Positions 43,249-52,890 of a stretch of 64,000 bases of DNA are shown here, piece after piece (within the stretch, counting starts at the first letter, position 1; each line of letters begins with the position of its first letter). Origin of the DNA: Sphingomonas hengshuiensis. Lineage in GTDB: Bacteria > Pseudomonadota > Alphaproteobacteria > Sphingomonadales > Sphingomonadaceae. The notes beneath the pieces are model-generated. The model was given only the letters and a program-made list of their open reading frames with translations, made no database searches and was not told the DNA's origin. The stretch covers positions 1 through 64,000 of the forward strand of contig QFNF01000004.1 of the NCBI GenBank assembly GCA_003240755.1, read 5' to 3'. A program made the position numbers and the translations under genes.

Positions 43249-43716
43249 TCAGCTCCGCACCCAGTCTCCCGACTTTCCGCCCTGCTTTTCAAGGACACAG
43301 ATACCCTCGATCACCATCGCCTTGTCGATCGCCTTTGCCATGTCATAGATGGTAAGGAGCGCGGCGGAAGCTGCTGTCAACGCTTCCATTTCCACACCGG
43401 TCTTGCCATCGGTCGCGGCGGTGGCGTGGACGCGGATGGCGGTTGCCTCGAACGTGAAATCGATCGCGGCGCTGGTCAATGGCAAAGGGTGGCAGAGCGG
43501 GATCAGGTCGCTGGTGCGCTTGGCCGCCATGATCCCGGCGACGCGGGCGACGGCAAGCACGTCCCCCTTCCTGACCAGTCCGTCGCGGATCGCGGTCAAT
43601 GCGTCCGCAGACATGGCGATGCGGCCGGTGGCGACGGCGCGGCGTCGGGTAGCTTGTTTTCCGCCGATATCGACCATGTGGGCGCTGCCGTCGGCGTCGA
43701 GATGGGTGAGGCTCAT
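43249..43716 (-). CDS. moaC: Cyclic pyranopterin monophosphate synthase MoaC
   Basis: The 155-residue cytosolic protein carries out the second step of molybdenum cofactor synthesis together with MoaA. Conserved blocks: [98 protein letters not shown]. Length and motifs are normal for the family. The ATG overlaps the trpC stop by ATGA, so cofactor synthesis is translated with the tryptophan genes. Confidence 0.97.
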   Translation of the reverse strand: MSLTHLDADGSAHMVDIGGKQATRRRAVATGRIAMSADALTAIRDGLVRKGDVLAVARVAGIMAAKRTSDLIPLCHPLPLTSAAIDFTFEATAIRVHATAATDGKTGVEMEALTAASAALLTIYDMAKAIDKAMVIEGICVLEKQGGKSGDWVRS

Positions 43717-44489
43717 CCGATCATCGCCCGCGTCGCCGCCTCGACATCGGCATGGCGCATCAGCGCTTCCCCGATCAGGAAGCAGCGGACGCCGTGCCGC
43801 GCCATCGCGTCGAGATCGGCGCGGGTCGACAAGCCGCTTTCCGCGACGAAGGTGCAACCGGCCGGCGCATGGTCGACCAGTTCATAGGTCCGGTCAAAAC
43901 TGACCGAGAAGTCCTTGAGATTGCGGTTGTTCACGCCGATCAGCCGCGATTGCAGCGCCAGTGCGCGGTCGAGTTCGGCGCGGTCGTGGACCTCGACCAG
44001 CACGTCCATCCTGCGTTCGATCGCCGCCGCCTCGATCTCCGCCATCTGCGCATCGGACAGCGCGGCGACGATGATGAGGATCGCATCGGCGCCGAGCGAA
44101 CGGGCTTCGACGACCTGCCACGGGTCGACATTGAAATCCTTGCGCAGCACGGGAAGGTCGCATGCGGCGCGCGCGGCGACGAGATAGTCGTCGGCCCCCT
44201 GGAAATAGTCACGGTCGGTCAGCACCGACAGGCAGGCGGCACCGCCCGCGGCATAGGCGCGCGCATGGGCGGGCGGATCGAAATCGGGGCGGATCAGCCC
44301 CTTGGACGGGCTGGCCTTCTTGATCTCGGCGATGAGCGCATGGCCGGGCGCGGCGTCGAGCGCGGCGCGGAAGCCGCGCGGGGCACTGCGTTCGGTCGCC
44401 CGCGCGTCGAGATCGGCGATGCTGGCGCGAGCGCGACGGGCGGCGACCTCGCCGCGTTTGGTGGAAAGGATGGTGTCGAGCATCGTCAT
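43713..44489 (-). CDS. trpC: Indole-3-glycerol phosphate synthase TrpC
   Basis: The 258-residue TIM-barrel enzyme converts 1-(2-carboxyphenylamino)-deoxyribulose phosphate to indoleglycerol phosphate in tryptophan synthesis. Motifs: [16 protein letters not shown] near residue 52, [44 protein letters not shown] and [13 protein letters not shown]. The start at 44489 overlaps the trpD stop by ATGA; the ATG at 44483 would also fit. It is a normal-length monofunctional enzyme, not fused to TrpF. Confidence 0.97.
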   Translation of the reverse strand: MTMLDTILSTKRGEVAARRARASIADLDARATERSAPRGFRAALDAAPGHALIAEIKKASPSKGLIRPDFDPPAHARAYAAGGAACLSVLTDRDYFQGADDYLVAARAACDLPVLRKDFNVDPWQVVEARSLGADAILIIVAALSDAQMAEIEAAAIERRMDVLVEVHDRAELDRALALQSRLIGVNNRNLKDFSVSFDRTYELVDHAPAGCTFVAESGLSTRADLDAMARHGVRCFLIGEALMRHADVEAATRAMIG

Positions 44490-45478
44490 GAATAGGCGAT
44501 CCATTGGTCGAGCAGGCGATCGGCCGCGCCCGAATCGATGACCTCGGCGGCGCGTTCGGCGCCCTCCGTCAGATCGGCGGCGGCGTCGGCGATCAGGAGC
44601 GCCGCGGCGGCGTTGAGCAGGACCGCGTCGCGATACGGGCCCTTTTCTCCCCCGAGCAGCGCGCGAAGGGCGGCGGCGTTGTGCACGGCATCGCCGCCCC
44701 GGATCGCGCTGATCGGGTGGCGGGGCAGTCCGGCATCCTCGGGGACGATGCGGTCGGCCATGGTCATGCCGACCGGAACGACGATGGTCGGGCCGGCGCC
44801 GGAAATTTCGTCCAGCCCCTCTTCGCCCGATACGATCAGCGCGGTTTCCGCGCCGAGCAGTTCCATCGCCTCGGCATAGACGGTCGCATAGTCCGGGCGG
44901 GCGATGCCGATCAACTGCCGCGTGGCGCGCGCCGGATTGGCGAGCGGACCCATCAGGTTGAAGATGGTGCGCCGCCCGATGCGCCGGCGGATCGGGGTGA
45001 TGCGGCCCATCGCCGGGTGATGGTTGGCCGCGAACAGGAACGCGATGCCGATATCGGCCAGCGTCGATTGCGCCATCGCGCCGGCGACGGCCATGTCGAG
45101 GCCGAGCGCCTCGAGGGTGTCGGCAGCGCCCGCCTTGCTGGAGGCGGCGCGGTTGCCATGCTTGGCGACGGGCACGCCGGCCGCCGCGACGACGAGGCTG
45201 ACGGCGGTGGAAACGTTCAGCGTGTGATGCCCGTCACCACCGGTGCCGCACACGTCGATCGCGCCGGCGGGCGCCTCGATCGGGATCATGCGATGGCGCA
45301 GCGCGCGCGCGGCCTCGGCGATTTCGACGCTGGTCTCGCCACGGATGGCGAGGTCGGTCAGGAAGGTGGCGATGGCGTCGTCGGATACCGTGCCGTCGAG
45401 GATCGCGGCAAAGGCCTGTGCCGCGCTTTCATGCGACAGCGGCGTCGCGGGATCGGGGAGCGGGGTGGTGATGGTCAT
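44486..45478 (-). CDS. trpD: Anthranilate phosphoribosyltransferase TrpD
   Basis: The 330-residue enzyme transfers phosphoribose from PRPP to anthranilate. It shows the PRPP-binding loop [88 protein letters not shown] and [15 protein letters not shown]. The sequence is complete and of typical length. ATGA overlaps join it to trpG upstream and trpC downstream. Confidence 0.97.
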   Translation of the reverse strand: MTITTPLPDPATPLSHESAAQAFAAILDGTVSDDAIATFLTDLAIRGETSVEIAEAARALRHRMIPIEAPAGAIDVCGTGGDGHHTLNVSTAVSLVVAAAGVPVAKHGNRAASSKAGAADTLEALGLDMAVAGAMAQSTLADIGIAFLFAANHHPAMGRITPIRRRIGRRTIFNLMGPLANPARATRQLIGIARPDYATVYAEAMELLGAETALIVSGEEGLDEISGAGPTIVVPVGMTMADRIVPEDAGLPRHPISAIRGGDAVHNAAALRALLGGEKGPYRDAVLLNAAAALLIADAAADLTEGAERAAEVIDSGAADRLLDQWIAYS

Positions 45479-46059
45479 GCAGGCACCATGGCGGAAATCC
45501 CCGCGCCTTTCAGGAAATTGGCGAGCATCGCATGGCCGTGTTCGGTGGCGATGCTTTCCGGATGGAACTGTACGCCATGGATCGGCAGGTCGCGGTGGCG
45601 GAACCCCATGACGCTGGCGTCGGACGCGGTCGCGTTGACGACCAGGCAGTCGGGCACGTCGGTGACGATCAGCGAGTGGTAGCGGGTGGCGATGAACGGC
45701 GAGGGCAGTCCTTCGAACAGGCCGGTGCCGTCGTGATCGACCGGGCAGGTCTTGCCGTGCATCAGCCCGCCGCGCACGACCTTGCCGCCGAAATGCTGGC
45801 CGATCGCCTGATGGCCGAGGCAGACGCCGAGCAGGGGACGCCGCTGTTCGGCGCAGGCGGCCACGAGGTCGAGCGAGATGCCCGCCTGCGTCGGGGTGCA
45901 CGGACCGGGCGAGATCAGGAACCCCTGCGCATCGGTGGCAAGCGCCTGTGCCGCGGTCATGGCGTCGTTGCGTTCGACCCGGACCTCGACGCCCAGTTCC
46001 ATCAGGTAATGGACGAGGTTCCAGGTGAAGCTGTCGTAATTGTCGATGACGAGGATCAT
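45475..46059 (-). CDS. trpG: Anthranilate synthase glutamine amidotransferase TrpG
   Basis: The 194-residue class I amidotransferase supplies ammonia to TrpE. It shows [19 protein letters not shown], the oxyanion strand [15 protein letters not shown], the nucleophile Cys in [15 protein letters not shown] and the His-Glu pair in [14 protein letters not shown]. TrpE is not in this window. It may also serve aminodeoxychorismate synthase, as TrpG/PabA proteins often do. It is the first gene of the trpGDC-moaC-moeA-lexA run; upstream (46060-46169) is a divergent gap with no recognised attenuator. Confidence 0.96.
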   Translation of the reverse strand: MILVIDNYDSFTWNLVHYLMELGVEVRVERNDAMTAAQALATDAQGFLISPGPCTPTQAGISLDLVAACAEQRRPLLGVCLGHQAIGQHFGGKVVRGGLMHGKTCPVDHDGTGLFEGLPSPFIATRYHSLIVTDVPDCLVVNATASDASVMGFRHRDLPIHGVQFHPESIATEHGHAMLANFLKGAGISAMVPA

Positions 46060-46169
46060 GGCACCGCCATAGCGTCCCGTGGCGTACGTGCAACGACAGG
46101 AAAACTTTGCGCGTTAAGCCTGCGCTCATCGACCCGGTCGGTTAGTGGGCGGGTATGGGAGAAGTGACG

Positions 46170-46583
46170 ATGGCGCGTTGGGTTCTGGCGGGAATGGCAC
46201 TGGCGATCGCAGGACCGGTCATGGCGCAGGAAACGCCGGCCGATCCGCCGCAACGGGTGCGCAACGCGACGGTCTATGGCAACGAAGCCTGCCCCAAGCC
46301 GACCGGCGACGACGAGATCGTGGTGTGCGCGCGGCTGAACGAGAACGAACGCTATCGCATCCCCAAGCGGTTCCGCGATCCGCCGTCGCAGGCGTCGGCC
46401 GATTCGAGCTGGGCCCAGCGCGCCGACGTGGCGATGGAGGCGGCGCGGGCGACCCGGCCCAACAGTTGCTCGGTGATCGGCACCGGCGGGCAGACCGGCT
46501 GTACCCAGGCGATGCTGCGCCAGTGGTTCGCCGAGCGGCGCCAGCAGCAGCAGATGAACAGCGGCATTCCCGGCGCGCGCTAG
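46170..46583 (+). CDS. Small secreted hypothetical protein
   Basis: The 137-residue product begins with a signal peptide ([20 protein letters not shown]) and continues as a soluble domain with [33 protein letters not shown], a pattern I recognise as common in sphingomonad exported proteins without a known function. Four cysteines could form two disulfides. Start 46170 is chosen over 46155 because GGGAGAAG lies just upstream at a suitable distance. It is divergent from trpG and convergent with the DUF2256 gene. Confidence 0.75.
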   Translation: MARWVLAGMALAIAGPVMAQETPADPPQRVRNATVYGNEACPKPTGDDEIVVCARLNENERYRIPKRFRDPPSQASADSSWAQRADVAMEAARATRPNSCSVIGTGGQTGCTQAMLRQWFAERRQQQQMNSGIPGAR

Positions 46584-46729
46584 TCGGGCCTGCCCGTCCT
46601 GCGGCAGCGGTCCGAGCAATAGACGACATTGTCCCAGTCGCGCGCCCATTTCCTGCGCCACGCAAATGGGCGCTGGCACACCGGGCACATCTTGCTCGGG
46701 AGGTCGCGCTTGGCCACCCCCCGCGGCAT
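46580..46729 (-). CDS. DUF2256 small zinc-ribbon-like protein
   Basis: This 49-residue protein, [22 protein letters not shown]...VVYCSDRCR, has two Cys pairs (CPVC and CSDRC) that could bind one zinc, plus a Trp/Arg-rich middle ([12 protein letters not shown]). It matches the DUF2256 family, whose function is unknown. Its ATG shares bases with the aroB stop (TGATG), so it is translated after aroB. It overlaps the convergent secreted-protein gene by 4 bases. Confidence 0.85.
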   Translation of the reverse strand: MPRGVAKRDLPSKMCPVCQRPFAWRRKWARDWDNVVYCSDRCRRTGRPD

Positions 46730-47829
46730 CAGCGGGGTTGCCGGTCGAGAAAGGCCGCGACGGCACCGAGATCGACCGAACGGTCGAGATAGGTCTGGCC
46801 GATGCCGCGGGCGAGCAGGAAGGGGAGCGTGCCGCCCTCGCGCTTCTTGTCGTGGAGCATGTGACCGACCAGCGTGTCGCCGGCGGCGGTGATGCCGGCG
46901 GCGGCAAGGCCGTCGGGAAGCCCGGCGGCACGAAGGTGCGCGGCGACGCGTACGGCATCCTCGGCGCGGCACAGCCCCTGTTCGGCACTATAGGCGAAGG
47001 CGAGCGCCATGCCGGCCGCCACCCCCTCGCCATGCAGCAGCGAACCGTCGAAGCCGGCTTCCGCCTCCAGCGCATGACCGAATGTATGGCCGAGGTTGAG
47101 GAGCGCGCGGGTTCCGGTCGTCTCGCGTTCATCGGCGCCGACGATCCGCGCCTTCGCCCCGACCGACCGCGCGATCGCATGGCTGCGCGCCAGCGGATCG
47201 CCGAGCAGCAGCGCGGTGCCGTTCGATTCGCACCACGCGAAGAAATCGGGGTCGTCGATCAGGCCGTATTTCACCACCTCGGCATAGCCGGCGCGAACCT
47301 CGCGCGGGGGGAGCGTGTCGAGCGTCGTCGGATCGATCAGCACCAGCGCTGGCTGGTGAAAGGCGCCGACCAGGTTCTTGCCGGCACGGGTGTTGATCCC
47401 GGTCTTGCCCCCGACCGACGAATCGACCTGCGCGAGCAGCGTCGTCGGTATCTGCACGAAGCCGCAGCCACGCTTGAGGATCGCGGCGGCAAAGCCGACC
47501 AGGTCGCCGATCACCCCGCCGCCCAGGGCGACGATATGGTCGCTGCGCTCGACCCCCAGCGCCAGCAGCGAATCGAGCAGGCGTTCCAGCGTCGCCCAGC
47601 TTTTCGAGCCCTCGCCCGCCGGAATCCCGATCGCCTCGCTGGCGATGCCGGCAGAGGCGAGTGCGCCGCGCAGCGTGGCGAGGTGCATCGGCACCTGCGC
47701 ATCCGCGACGATCACCATCCGACGCCCGCGCGCGATGGGCCCCAGATGGTCGCCGGCGCGCGCCAGCACGCCGTCCTCGATCACGATGTCGTAGCTGCGG
47801 TCGCCAAGCGCGACGGGGATGACGGTCAT
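46729..47829 (-). CDS. aroB: 3-dehydroquinate synthase AroB
   Basis: The 366-residue cytosolic NAD- and metal-dependent enzyme makes dehydroquinate, the second shikimate-pathway step. Motifs: [76 protein letters not shown] and [18 protein letters not shown], which holds metal-binding His residues. It overlaps aroK by ATGA and the DUF2256 gene at its end. Confidence 0.97.
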   Translation of the reverse strand: MTVIPVALGDRSYDIVIEDGVLARAGDHLGPIARGRRMVIVADAQVPMHLATLRGALASAGIASEAIGIPAGEGSKSWATLERLLDSLLALGVERSDHIVALGGGVIGDLVGFAAAILKRGCGFVQIPTTLLAQVDSSVGGKTGINTRAGKNLVGAFHQPALVLIDPTTLDTLPPREVRAGYAEVVKYGLIDDPDFFAWCESNGTALLLGDPLARSHAIARSVGAKARIVGADERETTGTRALLNLGHTFGHALEAEAGFDGSLLHGEGVAAGMALAFAYSAEQGLCRAEDAVRVAAHLRAAGLPDGLAAAGITAAGDTLVGHMLHDKKREGGTLPFLLARGIGQTYLDRSVDLGAVAAFLDRQPR

Positions 47830-48377
47830 TGGCCGATGGCTTTCAGGATGGCGGAGACGGTGGCGTCGTGCGGTGCGTGCTGGCTGACGACGCGGATCGG
47901 CGCAAGCGCATAGACGGGGTTGCGGACGCGGGCGAGGTCGCTCAGCACCTTGCGCGGGTCCTTGCCACGCAGCAGCGGACGGGTGTCGCGCCGGCGCACG
48001 CGTTCGGCCAGCACGTCGGGCGACGCGTCGAGCCAGATCGCGAGCGCCTGTCCAAGGATCAGCTCGCGCGTGTCGGACTGCATGAACGCGCCGCCACCGG
48101 TCGCGATCACCTTTGGCGTGCCGTCGATCAGCCGGGCGATGACGCGGCGTTCGCCGTCGCGGAAATGATCCTCGCCGAACCGTTCGAAGATTTCGGCGAT
48201 CGTCATGCCGGCGGCATGTTCGATCTCGTGGTCGGCATCGACGAAATCGAGCTTCATCCGCTGCGCCAGGCGGCGGCCGACGGTGGACTTGCCGACGCCC
48301 ATCAGGCCGACGAGCACGATCGGCCGGCCGGTCCAGCGGGGCGGGGGTTGGGGCAGGGAGTCTTGAGTTTGCAGCAT
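47826..48377 (-). CDS. aroK: Shikimate kinase AroK
   Basis: The 183-residue kinase phosphorylates shikimate at O3. P-loop GLMGVGKSTVGRRLA near residue 26, the substrate-binding DFVDADHEIEHAAGMTIAEIFERFGEDHFRDGERRVI, VIATGGGAF and the lid RRRDTRPLLRGKDP are all present. The start at 48377 gives the family's normal length, although its ribosome site is weak. The aroK-aroB pairing is standard. A divergent promoter region (48378-48470) separates it from the small membrane protein. Confidence 0.96.
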   Translation of the reverse strand: MLQTQDSLPQPPPRWTGRPIVLVGLMGVGKSTVGRRLAQRMKLDFVDADHEIEHAAGMTIAEIFERFGEDHFRDGERRVIARLIDGTPKVIATGGGAFMQSDTRELILGQALAIWLDASPDVLAERVRRRDTRPLLRGKDPRKVLSDLARVRNPVYALAPIRVVSQHAPHDATVSAILKAIGQ

Positions 48378-48470
48378 TGTCGCAGGGGCTATACAGCCGC
48401 CCCGCCGATCGGGCAAAAGGCGCGTCGCCGTCTTTTTCCCTGCCCCCTAACTACCGGGACGTTTTGATCC

Positions 48471-48608
48471 ATGTCGCGTTCGCTTGTCATCCTCCTCGTC
48501 GTCGTGGTCGCGCTGGTCGCGGGCCTGTTCCTGCTGGCGGGACGTTCGACCGAGCAGCAGCCGACCCAGATCGAAAAGGCGGTCTCGCTTGAAAATCTCG
48601 CCAACTGA
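48471..48608 (+). CDS. 45-residue single-pass membrane protein
   Basis: The short frame ATG 48471 to TGA 48608 encodes a single strongly hydrophobic helix (LVILLVVVVALVAGLFLLAG) after MSRS, followed by a polar tail (RSTEQQPTQIEKAVSLENLAN). The composition is that of a true membrane miniprotein. It overlaps the next gene's TTG start by 20 bases, which suggests translational coupling with that exported protein. The function is unknown. Confidence 0.7.
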   Translation: MSRSLVILLVVVVALVAGLFLLAGRSTEQQPTQIEKAVSLENLAN

Positions 48609-50391
48609 CCGGTTGCGCATCGGGATCGCCGCCGCCGCGCTGATCGCGATCGGCGTTCCGGCGATCGGGCAGGACGTGCCCGAATCGCTGCTGCCGCCGG
48701 GATTCGGCGATGCGCCGGCACCCACGCCGACGCCGACGGCGCGCCCCGGTGCTCCGGCACCGGCGCGCGGCCCCGATTTCGCGCCGGCCGCGCCGATCGT
48801 GCAGCCGCTGCCCGGCGTGCCGGGCGCGGCACCGACCCCGACGCCGACCCCGTCGGCGACGCCGGTCGCGATCAGTCCGGAGGCGCTTCGGCAATATGAA
48901 CTGCCCGATTACGCCCGTCGCTCGACCGCCAGCATCGGCATTGCCGGCCCCGGTGGCGCGTTCGGCAGCGATGCGTTCGGGACGAGGGACGGGCCGTGGC
49001 TGCAGCGGATCATGCGCTCGCTCGATGCGCCGGTCGCATCGCGCTGGGTGTCGATCGGGTTGCGCCGCGCGCTGGTGTCCGACGTGGCCACGCCCGGCGG
49101 CGTCGACGGCGCGGACTATGCCGCCGAGCGCGCATGGCTGCTGATCCGGATGGGTGAGGCGGCGCCGGCGCGGGCGCTGGTCCAGTCGGTCGATATCGAG
49201 AATTATACGCCCAAGCTGTTCCAGATCGCGATGCAGGCGATGCTGGCGACGGGCGATCCGGGCGGGCTGTGCCCCTTGGTGGCGCCGGCGATGGCGCAGT
49301 CGAACGAACGCGGCTGGCGCCTCGCCAATGCCATCTGCCTCGGCCTGTCGGGCGAGGCGCGCGAGGCGGGGCGGATCGTCGATCAGGCGCGCCGCGCGGC
49401 GCCGGGCGGCGGCGCGATCGACGTGGCGCTGGCGGAAAAGCTGGTCGGCAAGGGGGCCGCCGGACGTCGCGCCGCGACGATCGAGTGGGACGGCGTCGAT
49501 CGACTGACTGCATGGCGCTACGGCATGGCTGCGGCCAGCGCGACGGCGGTGCCCGCCGGCCTGTTCGGCGGGGTCGGGCCGCAGGTCCGCTACTGGCATG
49601 CGACCGCGCCGCAATTCGCGCCGGGCGCACGGCTGGCCGACGCCGATCTGGCCGCGGCGCAGGGCGTGGTGTCGAGCGAAGCTCTGGTCGACCTGTATGG
49701 GCAACTGGGCAGCGACGAGGATGCGAGCGGTACGCAGACCGCGCTCGCGACCGATCTGCGCACCGCCTTTACGGGGCGCGACGCGGATCGGCTGGCGATG
49801 CTGCGCCAGTTCTGGGAACCGCCGATCACCACCCCGCTCGGCTATGCCCGGCGGGTGCTGACCGCGCGGGCGGCGGCGATGATCGCGCCGGTGGCGGATC
49901 ATGCCGGCGATGCCGATCAGCTCATCGCATCGATGCTGAGCGCGGGGCTCGACCTGCCGGCGCTGCGCTGGCGCGGGATCGTGCCGGTCGGCGGCGACGG
50001 CTGGGCGATGCTGGCGGTTGCCGATCCGATGGGCCGACCGGTCGCGGCAGGCGCGGTGTCGGACTATGCCGGCCAGAATGCGCGCAAGGGGCAGTTGCTG
50101 TTCGCCGCGCTGGCCGGGCTTGGCCGTCTGCCGCGCGATCAGGTGCCGGGGATGGCACGCGAGCTGACCGTCGCGATCGGTGCGCGCAATGCGTGGACCG
50201 ACGCGATCGATCGCGCCGGCGTGAACGGCGAGGGGGGCACCGTGCTGCTGCTCGCCGCCACGGGCATGCAGACGCGCGACTGGCGCAGCGTGCCGGCGGA
50301 GGCATTGTTCCACATCGTCGCGGCGCTGCGCGCGGCGGGGCGCGAGGGCGAGGCGCGGATGATCGCGGCCGAGGCGATCGCCCGGTCGTGA
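48589..50391 (+). CDS. Exported repeat-rich hypothetical protein, 600 residues
   Basis: A TTG start at 48589 gives LKISPTDRLRIGIAAAALIAIGVPAIGQ, a signal peptide or anchor. A Pro/Thr/Ala-rich linker of about 80 residues (APTPTPTARPGAPAPARG and PTPTPTPSATP) follows, then a long alpha-helical region that reads like helical repeats (AAERAWLLIRMGEAAPARALVQSV, GRIVDQARRAAPGGGAID). AAAAGG lies about 9 bases before the TTG, and no in-frame ATG would retain the signal. I recognise it as a conserved sphingomonad type without a known function. It is coupled to the 45-residue membrane protein upstream and lies 7 bases before xerD. Confidence 0.78.
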   Translation: MKISPTDRLRIGIAAAALIAIGVPAIGQDVPESLLPPGFGDAPAPTPTPTARPGAPAPARGPDFAPAAPIVQPLPGVPGAAPTPTPTPSATPVAISPEALRQYELPDYARRSTASIGIAGPGGAFGSDAFGTRDGPWLQRIMRSLDAPVASRWVSIGLRRALVSDVATPGGVDGADYAAERAWLLIRMGEAAPARALVQSVDIENYTPKLFQIAMQAMLATGDPGGLCPLVAPAMAQSNERGWRLANAICLGLSGEAREAGRIVDQARRAAPGGGAIDVALAEKLVGKGAAGRRAATIEWDGVDRLTAWRYGMAAASATAVPAGLFGGVGPQVRYWHATAPQFAPGARLADADLAAAQGVVSSEALVDLYGQLGSDEDASGTQTALATDLRTAFTGRDADRLAMLRQFWEPPITTPLGYARRVLTARAAAMIAPVADHAGDADQLIASMLSAGLDLPALRWRGIVPVGGDGWAMLAVADPMGRPVAAGAVSDYAGQNARKGQLLFAALAGLGRLPRDQVPGMARELTVAIGARNAWTDAIDRAGVNGEGGTVLLLAATGMQTRDWRSVPAEALFHIVAALRAAGREGEARMIAAEAIARS

Positions 50392-50398
50392 CGGTCGC

Positions 50399-51310
50399 GT
50401 GGTGAGTGGCCCCGGTGCCGACCGCGACCTGATCGACCGCTTTCTGGAGATGATGGCGGCGGAGGCGGGGGCGGCGCATAACACCATCGCCGCCTATCGC
50501 ACCGACCTGTCGCTCGCGTCGCAGGCGCTGGGCGGGCGGCTGGCGGGGGCGGATGCTGATGCGATCGCGCGACTGGCCGACGGGTGGGCCGCCCTCGCCA
50601 AATCGACGGTCGCGCGCAAGGCGGCGGCGCTGCGCCGGTTCTTTGCGTTTCTGGCCGAGGAAGGGTTGCGGGCGGACGACCCCGGCGCGGCGCTGCCCCG
50701 GCCGGGCACGGCGCGCGCGCTGCCAAGGACGCTGTCGAGCGGCGATATCGACGCGATGTTCGCCGCGATCGATGCGCGGATCGCGCGGGTGCCGCCCGAC
50801 GTCAACGACTTGCGGCTGTCCGCGCTGTTCGAGCTGCTCTATGGTTCGGGGCTGCGCGCGACCGAGCTGGTGTCGCTGCCCCGCGCGGCGATCGCCCCCG
50901 ACCGGCCGTACATGATCCTGAAGGGCAAGGGCGGGCGCGAGCGGATGGTGCCGCTGTCCGACCGCGCGCGCGCGGCGGTCGCGCGGTGGCGGGCGCAGGT
51001 GCCGGCGGACAGCGCGTGGCTGTTTCCCTCGGGACAAAGGCATCTCAGCCGGATGCGGCTCTACCAGATCGTCCGTGCGCTGGCCGGAGAGGCGGGGATT
51101 GCGCCCGACCGGATCAGCCCGCACGTCCTGCGCCATGCCTTTGCCACCCATCTGCTGGAGGGCGGGGCGGATCTGCGCGCGTTGCAGTCGATGCTGGGCC
51201 ATGCGGATATCGCGACCACCGAGATCTATACCCATGTCGATGCGTCGCGGCTCGTGCGGCTGGTCAACGAACGCCACCCGCTGATTGACGCCGGGCGGAC
51301 ACGGCCATAG
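50399..51310 (+). CDS. xerD: Tyrosine recombinase XerD/XerC
   Basis: The 303-residue site-specific recombinase resolves chromosome dimers at dif. The SAM-like N-terminal DNA-binding domain ([28 protein letters not shown]) precedes the catalytic domain with all active residues: Arg in SGLRATEL, Lys in [23 protein letters not shown], the second His in MLGHADI and the nucleophile Tyr in TEIYTHVD near residue 276. Two GTG codons (50399 and 50402) are candidate starts. Its place between housekeeping genes and beside accA argues for the chromosomal enzyme, not a mobile-element integrase. Confidence 0.9.
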   Translation: MVSGPGADRDLIDRFLEMMAAEAGAAHNTIAAYRTDLSLASQALGGRLAGADADAIARLADGWAALAKSTVARKAAALRRFFAFLAEEGLRADDPGAALPRPGTARALPRTLSSGDIDAMFAAIDARIARVPPDVNDLRLSALFELLYGSGLRATELVSLPRAAIAPDRPYMILKGKGGRERMVPLSDRARAAVARWRAQVPADSAWLFPSGQRHLSRMRLYQIVRALAGEAGIAPDRISPHVLRHAFATHLLEGGADLRALQSMLGHADIATTEIYTHVDASRLVRLVNERHPLIDAGRTRP

Positions 51311-51321
51311 GGCGCGGAGCC

Positions 51322-52269
51322 ATGGCTACCTTCCTCGATTTCGAAAAACCCATCGCCGAGCTGCAGGCGCGCATCGACGAGCTGCGCGATACCGCCGCCG
51401 ATGGCGAGCTGGACATCGCGACCGAGATCGGGCGGTTGCAGACCAAGTCCGATCGGCTGCTGCGCGAAACCTATGCCAGGCTGACGCCGTGGCAGAAGAC
51501 GCAGGTCGCGCGGCACCCCGAACGGCCGCATTTCAAACATTACGCCGCCGCGCTGATCGACGATTTCATGCCGCTGGGCGGCGACCGGGCCTTTGCCGAC
51601 GATCAGGCGATCCTGGGCGGCATCGGCCGCTTTCGCGGGCGCAAGGTCGTGGTGATCGGCCATGAAAAGGGCGACGATACCGCCACCCGGCTGCGCCACA
51701 ATTTCGGCATGGGCAAGCCCGAGGGCTATCGCAAGGCGATCCGGCTGATGCAGCTCGCTGACCGTTTCGGCCTGCCGGTCGTGACGCTGGTCGACACGTC
51801 GGGCGCGTTCCCCGGCATCCAGGCGGAGGAGCGCGGCCAGGCCGAGGCGATCGCGCGCTCGACCGAGGCGGCACTGAACCTGGGCGTGCCGATGGTGTCG
51901 GCGATCCTGGGCGAAGGCGGATCGGGCGGGGCGATCGCGCTGGCGGCGGGCAACCGGGTGCTGATGATGGAGCATGCGGTCTATTCGGTGATCTCGCCCG
52001 AAGGTTGCGCGTCGATCCTGTGGCGCACGGCCGACAAGGCGCCCGAGGCGGCCGAGGCGATGCGCGTCACCGCGCAGGATCTCAAGACGCTGGGCGTGAT
52101 CGACCGGATCGTCGCCGAACCGCTGGGGGCGGCGCACCGTGATCCGGCGGCGGCGATCGCCGCGCTGGGCGACGCGATCGATGGCGAACTGAACGAACTG
52201 GCCGCGCAGGACGCCGCGGCGCTGCGCCAGGCGCGGCGCGCGAAGTTTCTGGCGATGGGCCGGCTGTAA
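51322..52269 (+). CDS. accA: Acetyl-CoA carboxylase carboxyltransferase subunit alpha
   Basis: The 315-residue subunit pairs with AccD to move the carboxyl group from biotin to acetyl-CoA, the first committed step of fatty acid synthesis. Motifs: [59 protein letters not shown] (read here as [14 protein letters not shown]), [25 protein letters not shown] and [40 protein letters not shown]. It is complete and of typical length, followed by a strong terminator. Confidence 0.97.
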   Translation: MATFLDFEKPIAELQARIDELRDTAADGELDIATEIGRLQTKSDRLLRETYARLTPWQKTQVARHPERPHFKHYAAALIDDFMPLGGDRAFADDQAILGGIGRFRGRKVVVIGHEKGDDTATRLRHNFGMGKPEGYRKAIRLMQLADRFGLPVVTLVDTSGAFPGIQAEERGQAEAIARSTEAALNLGVPMVSAILGEGGSGGAIALAAGNRVLMMEHAVYSVISPEGCASILWRTADKAPEAAEAMRVTAQDLKTLGVIDRIVAEPLGAAHRDPAAAIAALGDAIDGELNELAAQDAAALRQARRAKFLAMGRL

Positions 52270-52284
52270 ACGGCCCGCCATGGA

Positions 52285-52318
52285 AAAGGGCGGCGGAACC
52301 GAAGTCCCGCCGCCCTTT
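52285..52318. terminator. Strong bidirectional terminator between accA and the Flp pilin
   Basis: AAAGGGCGGCGG (52285-52296) pairs perfectly with CCGCCGCCCTTT (52307-52318) around a 10-base loop. TTTCTTCT follows on the plus strand and TTTTCC on the minus strand, so it can stop both the accA transcript and the convergent pilin transcript. Confidence 0.85.
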
Positions 52319-52339
52319 CTTCTGAACGTCGTTGAAGGC

Positions 52340-52507
52340 TTACGAAGCCTTCATGTTCGACGTCACGTTGCCGAAGGTGGTCTTGAGCTGGTTGCCCAGG
52401 CCCTGCATCGCGGCGATGGCGGCGACGGCGATCAGCGCGGCGATCAGGCCATATTCGATCGCGGTGGCGCCCTTGCTGTTCTTCAGGAAGGTACGGATCT
52501 TCTGCAT
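52340..52507 (-). CDS. Flp-family type IVb pilin
   Basis: The 55-residue prepilin, MQKIRTFLKNSKGATAIEYG followed by LIAALIAVAAIAAMQGLGNQL, has the short basic leader, the Gly-Ala-Thr cleavage context GATAIEYG and the hydrophobic pilin helix with Glu5-like and Tyr residues of Flp pilins. It would be processed by a prepilin peptidase (one is at 29494-30240) and polymerised by a Tad machine, which is not in this window. GGAG lies 7 bases upstream of 52507. Bases 52508-52639 hold only upstream sequence. Confidence 0.92.
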   Translation of the reverse strand: MQKIRTFLKNSKGATAIEYGLIAALIAVAAIAAMQGLGNQLKTTFGNVTSNMKAS

Positions 52508-52639
52508 AACTCGCTCCATGGTTCTGCGTGCTTCAATTATTCCCGGCGTCACGGAACAAAATCCCGATCTGCACAAGTAACGTATGGCCGCTGCGGTTGA
52601 TAAAAGTTTAAAGGAAACCGGACGACGTCAGTTTGATGG

Positions 52640-52831
52640 TTAACCGCCGGGTGTGTGTTGCGTCACATTTGCGGTGACGCCGTTCCAAAGGTCGCTGGTC
52701 GTCTTGCCAAGGCCGGTGATGCTGGCGATGATCGCCACCACGATCAGGCCCAGGATCATTCCATATTCGACTGCCGTGGCGCCACGCCGATCTTGCCAAA
52801 GGCTGCGCGCGGCCCGCAGAAACGAACGCAT
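52640..52831 (-). CDS. Second Flp-family pilin-like protein
   Basis: The 63-residue protein has a longer basic leader (MRSFLRAARSLWQDRR), the cleavage and helix block GATAVEYGMILGLIVVAIIASITGLG and a short polar tail with SDLWNGVTANV. It is clearly related to the neighbouring Flp pilin but divergent outside the core, so it may be a minor pilin. The leader Trp is unusual. It is transcribed toward the first pilin and is divergent from mutT. Confidence 0.88.
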   Translation of the reverse strand: MRSFLRAARSLWQDRRGATAVEYGMILGLIVVAIIASITGLGKTTSDLWNGVTANVTQHTPGG

Positions 52832-52890
52832 GACGACTGACTCCCCGCGATTTTCCGAGCGTCAGCCCTAGTCCGAGCGAGGTTAAGAAA

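Noticed and set aside
46060..46169. Tryptophan attenuator upstream of trpG
   Set aside because: No leader peptide with repeated Trp codons and no terminator/antiterminator pair could be found.
50399..51310. Phage or integron integrase
   Set aside because: The tyrosine recombinase sits between housekeeping genes, has XerC/D motifs and length, and has no attachment site, tRNA junction or mobile genes around it.
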